Program-made: the position numbers and the translations under genes
In this document: one piece after another, positions 16,122 through 24,059 of the stretch
How the letters are laid out: every line of letters begins with the position of its first letter
Numbering within the stretch: the first letter of the stretch is position 1
Notes under the pieces: model-generated
The model's input: the letters and a program-made list of their open reading frames with translations, nothing else
Database searches by the model: none
Told to the model about the DNA's origin: nothing
NCBI GenBank assembly: GCA_027490345.1
Contig: JAIXYF010000489.1
Coordinates: 1 to 36,959 of the forward strand
Direction of reading: 5' to 3'
Source of the DNA: Novosphingobium sp.
GTDB lineage: Bacteria > Pseudomonadota > Alphaproteobacteria > Sphingomonadales > Sphingomonadaceae
DNA length: 36,959 bases

Positions 16122-17222
16122 TTACTCGGCTGCGAGTGCGGTTTCCGAAATGTATTCATCGACCAGCTGGGCAGCCACATCATCGTTGAACTGCTGCGGC
16201 GGGTGCTTGCAGAAGTAGGCCGACGGCCCGATCAGGGCGCCGCCCTCACCGCGCTCAAGCGCAACCTTGCAGCAACGGATAGCATCCATGACGCAAGCCG
16301 CCGAGTTCGGGCTGTCTTCGACCGAAAGGCGCAGCTCGAGGTTCATCGGGACATTGCCCCACTGGGTGCCTTCCAGGCGCAGGAAGCACAGCTTGTTGTC
16401 CTTCTGCCACGGCACATAGTCCGAGGGGCCGACGTGAATGTTCTCGTCGGCCAGGCGCTGTGCCAGCATGGCCTGCACGGCTTCGGTCTTCGATTCCTTC
16501 TTCGAGCCGAGGCGCTGGCGATCCAGCATGTTCATGAAGTCGGTGTTGCCGCCAGTGTTCAGCTGGTAGGTCTTTTCGACCGTCACGCCGCGCGCGCCGA
16601 ACAGGCTGGAAAGGACGCGGTGGACGATGGTGGCACCGACCTGCGCCTTGATATCGTCGCCCACGATCGGGATCCGCTTGGCGCGGAACTTCGCTTCCCA
16701 TTCCGGACGGCTGGCGATGAACACCGGCATGCAGTTAACGACACCGACGCCCGCTTCGAGCGCGCATTCCATATAGAATTCGGTCGCCGTTTCCGAGCCG
16801 ACGGGCAGGAAGTTGAGCAGCACTTCCGCGCCGGTTTCCCGCAGGGCTGCCACGATGGATTCGCGCGTGGCTTCCGGGGCATCCGAGACGATGAAGCCGC
16901 GTTCACCCATGCCGGTCATGTGATCGGCGACGCCATCGAGGATCTTGCCCATCATCACCTTGGCGCCTGTGGCAGGCACGGTCGACTGGAACACAGCGGT
17001 GCAGTTGGGCGCGGCGAAGATAGCCTCCGCGATGTCCTTGCCGACCTTGCGCGCATCGACATCGACGCCCATCACGAACTCGACATCGCCAGCGCCGTAG
17101 CCGCCAATCCGTTCATGGATCAGGCCCGCGGAAGAGTTGGTGTTCCGATAGAATTCTACACCCTGCACCAGCGAGCTTGCGCAGTTGCCCACGCCGATCA
17201 CTGCGACCTTGATTGGCTTCAT
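16122..17222 (-). CDS. ino1: Inositol-3-phosphate synthase (MIPS), actinobacterial/archaeal-like type
   Basis: A 366-residue myo-inositol-phosphate synthase, which converts glucose 6-phosphate to inositol phosphate using bound NAD. The NAD-binding start is KVAVIGVGNCASSLVQGVEFY. Family motifs NCMPVFIAS, VGDDIKAQVGATIVHR, LNTGGNTDFMNM and SKKESKTEAV are all present; the last two hold the active-site lysines and the GGNxDFxN signature. The length matches the short prokaryotic MIPS of mycobacteria (about 367), not the 530-residue eukaryotic form. AAGGGG lies about 10 bp before the ATG. The cytidylyltransferase downstream suggests the product is activated to CDP-inositol. MIPS is uncommon in proteobacteria outside groups such as this. 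Confidence 0.95.
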   Translation of the reverse strand: MKPIKVAVIGVGNCASSLVQGVEFYRNTNSSAGLIHERIGGYGAGDVEFVMGVDVDARKVGKDIAEAIFAAPNCTAVFQSTVPATGAKVMMGKILDGVADHMTGMGERGFIVSDAPEATRESIVAALRETGAEVLLNFLPVGSETATEFYMECALEAGVGVVNCMPVFIASRPEWEAKFRAKRIPIVGDDIKAQVGATIVHRVLSSLFGARGVTVEKTYQLNTGGNTDFMNMLDRQRLGSKKESKTEAVQAMLAQRLADENIHVGPSDYVPWQKDNKLCFLRLEGTQWGNVPMNLELRLSVEDSPNSAACVMDAIRCCKVALERGEGGALIGPSAYFCKHPPQQFNDDVAAQLVDEYISETALAAE

Positions 17223-17574
17223 TTAACCCGATCCCCTTGGACAAACGGAATGCCGTTGTAACTAAACTGCCTCACTCCACACAAAAGCACCAGATTGCAA
17301 GGATATTTCCGCAGCGTCACGCAAGCGGGGATCAAGCGGCGGCTGACAAGGCGCGCAGGGGCTTTGCTGCATTGGCGAAAGAAAGCGACTCTGCTCACGC
17401 GCGAATTGCCCCTAGAACCATTGACTTTTCGTGAGATATCCAGGCCTTCTGCATCGATTGAGGGCTACCGCCCAAAGAATGATGCGTTGCGATGCCAGGC
17501 ACTCGTTATGCCTCGCATTCGGGCCCTTTTTGCGGGTCTGCAACCGTCAGAAACCACCGGTCGTTAGTCACGAA
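17223..17574. promoter_or_regulatory. Upstream region of inositol-phosphate synthase
   Basis: These 352 bp lie between the end of the DMT transporter gene and the start of inositol-phosphate synthase (both leftward) and should hold the synthase promoter. An imperfect inverted repeat at 17241-17259 (ACAAACGG, four-base spacer, CCGTTGT) is 19 bp upstream of the ATG and could be an operator. I see no supported gene here. Confidence 0.45.
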
Positions 17575-18474
17575 TCATCGCGCCGCGTTCTCGCTGAGCC
17601 TGCCCAGCAGCAGCGCGGCGGCGATGAGCCCCATGCCCAGCGCGTCAAGCGCGCCCATCATCTCGCCAAAGACCAGCCAGCCCAGCACAATCGCAACGGC
17701 AGGCTGGGTGAGCAGCACGACACCGATAATGAGTGCGGAAAAATGGCGCAGGGCAAAGACGATCAGGCCCTGCCCGACCACCTGGCTGCACAGCGCGAGT
17801 GCGACCAGCGGCCACCAGACATGGGGCCAGACCGGCTCACCCAGTGCCAGTGCGATTCCCAGCATGACTGGTGCACTGGCCAGAGTGGAGGCAAACAGCA
17901 AGCCCCAGCTTTCGAACTGTCCGCGCGCGCCCTGAATCAGGAGGATGTAGAAGAAATAGAAGACACCGGCGAGGATGCAGAACAGATCTCCGATCAGCGT
18001 GGCGTGATCGATTTCCAGCGAACGGCCAAGCAGGATCGCGGCCCCGCTGACCGCGGCCGCAATGGCGCCAAGTTCGATAAGGCGGGGCAGGCGGCGTGCT
18101 GCGACCAATCCCCAGACCATCAGGATCAAGCTTCCGGAATTACCGAACAACGAGGCATTGCCCAGCCGAGTATAAGCGATTCCGATGTGCCAGCTGGCCA
18201 GATCGAGCGCGAACAGCACACCTGCCGTCGCAATGAGCAACCACGCGGTGCGCCCGGGCTTCGGCCCGGTCCGTGGCCGGTGTTGCCGCAGAGCGAGCAA
18301 AGCGAGGATCGGCAGCGGCAGGAACAGACGCCAGAATCCAGCGGCCACCGGTCCTGAATCCGCCACCCGCACAAACCATGGCCCCAGCGCGAGCGCAAAG
18401 TTGCCGCCAAGCAACGCTATGAAATGCCAGGGATTCGGACGCGCAGGCGCGCGTGGGTCAGCGATGTTCGTCAT
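17575..18474 (-). CDS. DMT-superfamily transporter (two EamA domains)
   Basis: A 299-residue inner-membrane protein with about ten hydrophobic segments arranged as two EamA repeats (residues roughly 20-150 and 165-290). This is the normal size for drug/metabolite exporters of the RhaT/YdcZ type. Typical features are the first-repeat ALDLASWHIGIAYTRLGNASL and the second-repeat LTQPAVAIVLGWLVFGEMMG. The N-terminal 14 residues are polar and proline-rich. Substrate cannot be predicted. The gene is monocistronic as far as can be seen, divergent from the Old Yellow Enzyme gene across 252 bp. Confidence 0.92.
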   Translation of the reverse strand: MTNIADPRAPARPNPWHFIALLGGNFALALGPWFVRVADSGPVAAGFWRLFLPLPILALLALRQHRPRTGPKPGRTAWLLIATAGVLFALDLASWHIGIAYTRLGNASLFGNSGSLILMVWGLVAARRLPRLIELGAIAAAVSGAAILLGRSLEIDHATLIGDLFCILAGVFYFFYILLIQGARGQFESWGLLFASTLASAPVMLGIALALGEPVWPHVWWPLVALALCSQVVGQGLIVFALRHFSALIIGVVLLTQPAVAIVLGWLVFGEMMGALDALGMGLIAAALLLGRLSENAAR

Positions 18475-18726
18475 GGTCCGCTGGTTAACTCGCGCTTGTC
18501 ATGCGGACACCGGCATCCTAACTGGGTTGCAAATGGAAACCCTGTCGTGCGCAACGGGGTCAGGCTGAGAGGTTTGGTCGTGCGTCTGCTGGCGCGAAGA
18601 CCCGTCGAAGCCATGGGCCATAGTGCGCCGATGCGGGTTACCCAAGCCCCCCCGCTCCGGTCGCTTGCGGCTAAGGCAATTTTTCACGTCGATCCAGCCA
18701 TTCCAATACACGAAGGGAACCGCCCG

Positions 18727-19836
18727 ATGCATGAACCGCTTTTCCAACCGATCCAGCTTGGGGCGATTGCCGTGCCGAACCGCATCATCATGGCACCGCT
18801 GACGCGCGGGCGCGCTCTGCCTGATGGCGTGCCGACCGAGATCATGCAGACATACTACAGCCAGCGGGCGGGCGCGGGCCTGATCATCAGCGAGGCGACC
18901 GGCATCAGCCGCGAGGGACTTGGCTGGCCGAGCGCGCCGGGCATCTGGTCCGACGCGCAGGTCGAGGCGTGGAAACCGGTCACGGAAGCCGTTCACAACG
19001 CCGGCGGCCGCATAATCCTGCAACTGTGGCACATGGGCCGGATCGTCCATCCCTATTTCCTTGGCGGGGAACTGGCCGTTTCTGCTTCTGCCACGCGTGC
19101 TCCGGGCCACGCCCATACACCCGAAGGGCGCATGGACAACGTCGATGCACGCCCTTTGCGTCTCGATGAAATGCCGCGGATCGTCGACGACTACGGCCGT
19201 GCAGCCGAGAATGCAAAGCGGGCCGGGTTTGATGGCGTCCAACTTCACGCTGCCAACGGGTATCTGATCGACCAGTTTCTGCGCGATTCCTCGAACCTTC
19301 GTGACGACGATTATGGCGGCAGCCCCGCAAATCGCGTGCGGCTGATGCGCGAGGTAATGGAGCGCCTGGTGTCGATCTGGGGCGCGGACCGCGCCTCGAT
19401 CCGGCTCTCTCCCAATGGCGAGAGCCAGGGCGTGGACGACAGCGATCCCGCCACGCTCTATGCAGAAGCAGCGCAGGTGCTTGAGGCGCTCAAGGTTTCG
19501 TTTGTGGAACTGCGCCAGCCAGGGCCCGAGGGCACCTTTGGCGCGACGACCGTTCCGCCACAGGACCATGTGATCCGTGCGCACTATTCCGGTCCGTTGA
19601 TCCTCAACAGCGACTATACGCCCGAAGATGCCTCCGCCGATGTCGCCTCGGGCCGGGCGGATGCCATCAGCTTTGGCAGGCCTTACATCTCAAACCCCGA
19701 TCTGGTTGAGCGTATCCGTGTTGGTGCAGCGCTGGCGCCCAACATTGGTGTGCCGCAGACGTGGTATTTTCCGGGTGAAGCGGGTTATATCGATTATCCC
19801 ACACTGGCCGAGGAGGCCGCTCGCGCCACAGCCTGA
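18727..19836 (+). CDS. NADH:flavin oxidoreductase (Old Yellow Enzyme family)
   Basis: A 369-residue FMN-dependent ene-reductase of the OYE class. The N-terminus is LFQPIQLGAIAVPNRIIMAPLTRGRA. The substrate-binding pair appears in GVQLHAANGYLIDQFLRD (His-x-x-Asn); GRIILQLWHMGRIVHPYF and ISFGRPYISNPDLVERI are also diagnostic. It reduces activated C=C bonds, and relatives detoxify N-ethylmaleimide, nitro compounds or nitrate esters. The frame continues 101 codons upstream without similarity. ATG 18727 has AAGGGAA before it and gives the family N-terminus. The CitE-like gene follows after 33 bp and is probably cotranscribed. Confidence 0.95.
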   Translation: MHEPLFQPIQLGAIAVPNRIIMAPLTRGRALPDGVPTEIMQTYYSQRAGAGLIISEATGISREGLGWPSAPGIWSDAQVEAWKPVTEAVHNAGGRIILQLWHMGRIVHPYFLGGELAVSASATRAPGHAHTPEGRMDNVDARPLRLDEMPRIVDDYGRAAENAKRAGFDGVQLHAANGYLIDQFLRDSSNLRDDDYGGSPANRVRLMREVMERLVSIWGADRASIRLSPNGESQGVDDSDPATLYAEAAQVLEALKVSFVELRQPGPEGTFGATTVPPQDHVIRAHYSGPLILNSDYTPEDASADVASGRADAISFGRPYISNPDLVERIRVGAALAPNIGVPQTWYFPGEAGYIDYPTLAEEAARATA

Positions 19837-19869
19837 CGGCAGGGCCGGGCGCGTTAACAGGAGCACGAC

Positions 19870-20754
19870 ATGCGCACGATTCCGCGATCCTGGCTCTTCG
19901 TTCCCGGCGATAGCGAGAAGAAGCTGCTCAAGACGCCGGAGACGGGCGCCCATGCGCTGATTGTCGATCTGGAAGACGCAGTTGCGCCTACCGCCAAGCC
20001 AGTCGCGCGCCGCCTGACGCGCGACTGGCTGGAGGCGCACAAGCGCCAGATCACCATGCGCAAGCAGTCGCGCTGGGTGCGGATCAATGCGGTCGAAACC
20101 GGCCTTTGGCGAGAAGACCTTGCCGCAGTAATGGCGGGCGCGCCGGAAGGAATCATGCTGCCCAAGGCGGATGGGCCAGAGCAGATCCGGCAGGTTGCCG
20201 CCGAGATCTATGAACATGAGCAGCGCAATGGCATTCCCAATGGCCAGACCAAGCTCTTGCCGCTGGTGAGCGAGACGCCGCGTGCCGCGCTGACCATCAC
20301 GGCCTATATGGATGCCTCCATGCCCCGGCTGGCCGGGCTGGCATGGGGGGCCGAAGACCTTTCGGCCGAACTCGGCGCTTCGCGCAAACGGGATACCGAT
20401 GGCCAGTGGACCGATGCGTTCCGGTTCGTACGGGCGCAGACCTTGCTGGTCGCACATGCCCGGGGCGTGTGGGCAATCGATACGCTCTATGCCGATTTTC
20501 GTGACGTTGAAGGTTCCCGGCGCGCAGCCGAAGCTGCCCGGGCGGATGGCTTTGCGGGCATGCTGGCCATCCATCCCTCACAGGTTGCGCTAATCAACGC
20601 AGCGTTCACGCCGAGCGAAGAAGAACTCGCCAACGCGCGCGCTATTGTTGATGCCTTCGCGGCAAATCCGGGGGTAGGAGCGATTCAATTGAACGGGCGG
20701 ATGCTGGACCAACCCCATTTGCGTCTGGCCCGGGCCGTGCTCGGGATCGATTAG
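19870..20754 (+). CDS. CoA-ester lyase, CitE / HpcH-HpaI aldolase family
   Basis: A 294-residue TIM-barrel protein of the citrate lyase beta subunit-like family. Signatures are SWLFVPGDSEKKLLK (CoA-binding start), LIVDLEDAV (metal/CoA region), GIMLPKADGPEQI, LAWGAEDLSAELGA (metal-binding Glu/Asp) and FAGMLAIHPSQVALIN near the end. No citrate lyase alpha or gamma subunit is nearby, so it is not classical CitE. Related stand-alone enzymes act on malyl-CoA, beta-methylmalyl-CoA or citramalyl-CoA. GGAG precedes ATG 19870. It probably forms a two-gene unit with the upstream Old Yellow Enzyme. The exact substrate is unknown. Confidence 0.88.
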   Translation: MRTIPRSWLFVPGDSEKKLLKTPETGAHALIVDLEDAVAPTAKPVARRLTRDWLEAHKRQITMRKQSRWVRINAVETGLWREDLAAVMAGAPEGIMLPKADGPEQIRQVAAEIYEHEQRNGIPNGQTKLLPLVSETPRAALTITAYMDASMPRLAGLAWGAEDLSAELGASRKRDTDGQWTDAFRFVRAQTLLVAHARGVWAIDTLYADFRDVEGSRRAAEAARADGFAGMLAIHPSQVALINAAFTPSEEELANARAIVDAFAANPGVGAIQLNGRMLDQPHLRLARAVLGID

Positions 20755-20770
20755 CGCCTAAAAACCCGCC

Positions 20771-21106
20771 TTAGGGCACGTCAGGCTTGGTACTTGTTGC
20801 AGGCTTGGGCGTGGCCGGTGCCCCGGTTGCCGGGGCGGTATCGGCCAGTGCTGGTTCGTCGATGGCGCCCTTGGACGCGTCGGCGCTCGCGTCTGCCTTG
20901 GTCGATGCCGTGCGAGCCACAGGCGCGAGCGGTGCTTCTGCCTTAGAACCGCTGGTATCCAGCATGGCATCGCTGACCGAGCCGGGCAGGATTTCTCCGC
21001 TCGCCGTCGAACCCGCCTGCGGCGCGGTTGACGTGCCGCAGGCGCCAAGAAGCAGCACCGTGGCAAGCGCGGCTGCAAGGGCAATGGTTGGCAGCAAGCG
21101 GGTCAT
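20771..21106 (-). CDS. Small alanine-rich lipoprotein
   Basis: A 111-residue protein with a type II signal peptide: a hydrophobic run (residues 7-20) and lipobox LLGAC with Cys23 as the acylation site. The remaining 88 residues are low-complexity (Ala, Pro, Thr, Ser, Lys, Asp), with no predicted fold and no recognised domain. It is probably anchored in the envelope as a short disordered lipoprotein. It starts 21 bp after the lipB stop on the same strand and may be cotranscribed. Codon use is like its neighbours. A lipoprotein call is well supported; function is unknown. Confidence 0.7.
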   Translation of the reverse strand: MTRLLPTIALAAALATVLLLGACGTSTAPQAGSTASGEILPGSVSDAMLDTSGSKAEAPLAPVARTASTKADASADASKGAIDEPALADTAPATGAPATPKPATSTKPDVP

Positions 21107-21127
21107 GGCAGTTCCTTGGTAGCCGGA

Positions 21128-21781
21128 TCAGGCGCACGGTTCCAGTTTCGCAAGAAAGGTGGCCGTTCGCCCCAGCAGTGCCCGATCCCACGCCTCCGGT
21201 GCAACCGAAATGCCGAGTGCGGCGAGGCTGGTAACGCCATACTCTTCGATACCGCAGGGCACGATTCCACCAAAGTGCGCAAGATCCGGTGCGAGATTGA
21301 CGGAAAAGCCATGCATTGTGACCCACCGGCGGATGCGGATGCCGATCGCGCCGATCTTGGCTTCGGCGCCGTCCGGGCCGCGCGTCCATATGCCGACGCG
21401 GCCTTCTGCGCGCCACGCCTCTACCCCAAAATCGCCAAGGGTATCGATGACCCACCCTTCGACGGCATGGACAAAACCACGCACATCGCGCGCGCGGTTG
21501 GCCAAATTCAGCACGAGATAGCCGACCCGCTGGCCCGGGCCGTGGTAAGTATAGCGCCCGCCGCGTCCGGCTTCGACCACATCGAAACGGGGATCAAGCA
21601 GTTCATCTGCCGCCGCGCTGGTTCCGGCCGTATAGACGGGAGGATGTTCGAGCAGCCAGATCAGTTCGCTTGCGGCATTTTGCGCCACGGCAGCGTTGCG
21701 TGCTGTCATGGCATCAAGCGCGTCGCGATAGGGGACGAGCGCAGCGGTTTGTCTGATCTCGATCTGATCCGGGTTCTGCAT
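21128..21781 (-). CDS. lipB: Octanoyltransferase (lipoate synthesis)
   Basis: LipB moves octanoyl from acyl carrier protein to lipoyl domains of enzymes such as pyruvate dehydrogenase. The 217-residue protein has the family blocks: LLEHPPVYTAGTSA, RGGRYTYHGPGQRVGYLVLNL, AKIGAIGIRIRRWVTMHGFSVN with the catalytic lysine (Lys142), and GIVPCGIEEYGVTSL with the nucleophile Cys176. The open frame begins 92 codons upstream with no similarity, so I start at ATG 21781 (MQNPDQIEIRQ). The gene is divergent from the membrane protein at 21910 and precedes the small lipoprotein gene. Confidence 0.96.
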   Translation of the reverse strand: MQNPDQIEIRQTAALVPYRDALDAMTARNAAVAQNAASELIWLLEHPPVYTAGTSAAADELLDPRFDVVEAGRGGRYTYHGPGQRVGYLVLNLANRARDVRGFVHAVEGWVIDTLGDFGVEAWRAEGRVGIWTRGPDGAEAKIGAIGIRIRRWVTMHGFSVNLAPDLAHFGGIVPCGIEEYGVTSLAALGISVAPEAWDRALLGRTATFLAKLEPCA

Positions 21782-21909
21782 CGGCACAGCGCATGGCCCC
21801 ATGATTGCCCGCTGGCAAGAGCCAGCCTTCGCCGCGATGGCAGGACGCGGGGGGTGCACATGTGTTCCGGCCCTGCTAGGGCTGCGTCCGTAAAAGGGAA
21901 GCGACGGCC

Positions 21910-22710
21910 GTGACGATATTGGACAGCAGTGCAGCATGGGCCAGCGCCACGCGCATGGTTGCGGCCAATCGCGAGCTGCTCGTGGCCATTGCCGGCGTGT
22001 TCTATGTGCTGCCGGGTTTGGCCGGTGCGGTCTTCGTTCCTTCGCCAAACATGACATCGGGCATGACCGAGGCGCAGATGCTGCAGATCATGCAGGAGTA
22101 TTACGCCAACTCGCTCCCTGCCCTGCTGGCGCTCTCGCTGCTGCCGATGGTAGGGATGCTGACCATGCTGGTGGTGATGCTTGATGCAGCGCGCCCCACG
22201 GTTGCACAAGCGATCCGCCACAGCTTGCGCGCCTTGCCTTCCTACTTTGCCTCACAATTGCTGATCGCGCTGGGGATTCTTCCGCTTTCACTGGTGATCA
22301 CGATCATTCTGGCGCTGTTTCTGCCCGATCGGATCGCGATGTCCTTTGCATTTGGCATTCTGCTTTACCCGATCATGCGCACCATGCTGGTCGGCCCTGT
22401 GGTCGCTGGGCGGGGTGAGCGCAATCCCGTTGCCGCGATCCGGGAAAGCATTCGGTTGACCCGGGGCAATGCCGGTCGGCTGCTACTGTTCCTCGGCCTC
22501 GCTGGCTTCGTGTTTCTCGTGGCTTACGGCCTTGCCATGATGTTCGTCGGCGTGGTCCTTGTGCTGATGTTCAAGGGAGAGGCGCAGCGTCTGATTGGAG
22601 AGGGCGTGGCAGGCGTTCTGCTTGCAGTCGGCTACACCTATCTCGTTGCGATGCTCGCGGCCGTCACCAACCAGCTTGTTGCCGCACCTGCAGGCACCGC
22701 CAGCGGGTGA
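21910..22710 (+). CDS. Polytopic membrane protein, YciC / GPDPase-membrane-domain-like
   Basis: A 266-residue inner-membrane protein with about six hydrophobic segments and no signal peptide. The core (TVAQAIRHSLRALPSYFASQLL, NPVAAIRESIRLTRGNAGRLLLFLGLAG) resembles the membrane domains found in YciC-like proteins and in the membrane part of glycerophosphodiesterases. There is no catalytic domain. The start is GTG 21910 with AAGGGAAG upstream. Its last four bases overlap the start of the MFS gene (GTGA), so the two are very likely coupled and may work together. Family membership is a moderate call based on sequence pattern; substrate or role is unknown. Confidence 0.65.
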   Translation: MTILDSSAAWASATRMVAANRELLVAIAGVFYVLPGLAGAVFVPSPNMTSGMTEAQMLQIMQEYYANSLPALLALSLLPMVGMLTMLVVMLDAARPTVAQAIRHSLRALPSYFASQLLIALGILPLSLVITIILALFLPDRIAMSFAFGILLYPIMRTMLVGPVVAGRGERNPVAAIRESIRLTRGNAGRLLLFLGLAGFVFLVAYGLAMMFVGVVLVLMFKGEAQRLIGEGVAGVLLAVGYTYLVAMLAAVTNQLVAAPAGTASG

Positions 22711-24053
22711 GCGCGATGGACGAGCCTGATGTTCAGCTGCCTCGCAGCCGCATGGCCTTGCTGTTCATGGTCATGCTTGTCACGGCGGCCGGCAATACCG
22801 CGATGCAATCGGTCATGCCTTCTATCGGCACGCATCTGCACATTGCCGATGTATGGGTAAGTCTGGCCTACAGCTGGTCGGCCCTGCTGTGGATGCTGCT
22901 TGCCCCGTTCTGGGCAAGGCGCTCCGACCGCCGTGGCCGCAAGGCGATGATGGCGTTGGGACTCGTCGGTTTTGCCGTGTCGTTCGCGTTGTGCGGCGCG
23001 GCACTCTACGCCGGGCTCAATGGTACGATCAGCGGACTTACGGCCATTCTGCTCTTTGCCGCAGCTCGATCGCTGTATGGTGGGTTCGGTTCGGCGGCGC
23101 CGCCGGCGGTTCAGGCATATGTGGCAAGCCGCACAAGCAGGGCTGAGCGCACGCAAGCCCTTTCGATGGTGTCTTCCAGTTTCGGACTGGGCACAGTGCT
23201 GGGCCCGGCGCTTGCTCCGCTGCTGATTCTTCCGGGGATCGGGCTGATCGGTCCGTTCGCTGCTTTCACCATGGCCGCGCTGGTCGTGCTGGTGCTCCTT
23301 CGGCTGCGGCTGCCCGATGATGATCCCCGGTTTGCTGGTCGCGGTCAGATTTTGGGGGAGCCGTTCAGTGCATCGTCCAACCCCAGAATGGTCGAAGCGC
23401 GGGGTGGTGACGAAGAGCATGTCACCAGCGACAGGGCCCTTGATGCCCCCCCGGCTGGTTCGCTGACCGGGCGGCTGCGTTGGAGCGATCCGCGCTTGCG
23501 GGCGTGGTTGGCGGCTGGGACGCTGGGCGGTCAGGCCCAGTCCATATTGCTCGGGGTGGTGGGGTTTCTCGTACTCGACAGGCTTGATCTACGCCATCAA
23601 CCCGATGCAGCGGCGGGACCGATCGGGCTTGTTCTGATGAGCGGCGCCGTGGCCACATTGCTCGCGCAATGGGGGCTGATCCCGTTGATGCGGTTGGGCC
23701 CGCGGACATCGACGCTCTGGGGTATGGGGCTGGTGGCACTCGGCACCCTTGGTATGGGGGCCGGAAAGGATCTTCACGCCATTGCGACAGGTTTTGCCGT
23801 CTGCTCTCTAGGTTTCGGCCTTTTCCGCCCGGGTTTCACTTCGGGCGCAAGTCTGGCCGTAACGCCAGCGGAGCAGGGACAGTCTGCCGGGATTGTCGCG
23901 GCAGTGAACGGTTCAGCCTACATCATTTCACCGGCGATCGGTGTCTGGCTTTACAACCATTCGAATTGGCTGGCCTGGGGTGCCGTTGAACTGTTTTCGC
24001 TTGTCGTGATCCTCATCTGCATCTTCGGCATGCGGCGCGATCCGCCTGCCTGA
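22707..24053 (+). CDS. Major facilitator superfamily transporter
   Basis: A 448-residue inner-membrane protein with about twelve hydrophobic segments. Between segments two and three lies WARRSDRRGRKAMMALG, the classic MFS motif A. SFGLGTVLGPALAPLL in segment five fits motif C (GxxxGPxxGG-like), suggesting an antiporter-type drug exporter. A longer polar loop (residues about 210-260) separates the two halves, as expected. The frame opens with GTG 22707 overlapping the previous stop; an ATG three codons on (22716) is an alternative. It ends 6 bp before the convergent CDP-alcohol transferase. Substrate unknown. Confidence 0.92.
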   Translation: MSAMDEPDVQLPRSRMALLFMVMLVTAAGNTAMQSVMPSIGTHLHIADVWVSLAYSWSALLWMLLAPFWARRSDRRGRKAMMALGLVGFAVSFALCGAALYAGLNGTISGLTAILLFAAARSLYGGFGSAAPPAVQAYVASRTSRAERTQALSMVSSSFGLGTVLGPALAPLLILPGIGLIGPFAAFTMAALVVLVLLRLRLPDDDPRFAGRGQILGEPFSASSNPRMVEARGGDEEHVTSDRALDAPPAGSLTGRLRWSDPRLRAWLAAGTLGGQAQSILLGVVGFLVLDRLDLRHQPDAAAGPIGLVLMSGAVATLLAQWGLIPLMRLGPRTSTLWGMGLVALGTLGMGAGKDLHAIATGFAVCSLGFGLFRPGFTSGASLAVTPAEQGQSAGIVAAVNGSAYIISPAIGVWLYNHSNWLAWGAVELFSLVVILICIFGMRRDPPA

Positions 24054-24059
24054 TTGCCA

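Noticed and set aside
16050..17261. 403-codon plus-strand frame over inositol-phosphate synthase
   Set aside because: Shadow of a conserved gene on the other strand; composition is His/Asp/Arg-rich without motifs.
20755..20785. Short inverted repeat between the CitE-like and lipoprotein genes
   Set aside because: Only five pairs with an unequal loop; not distinguishable from chance.
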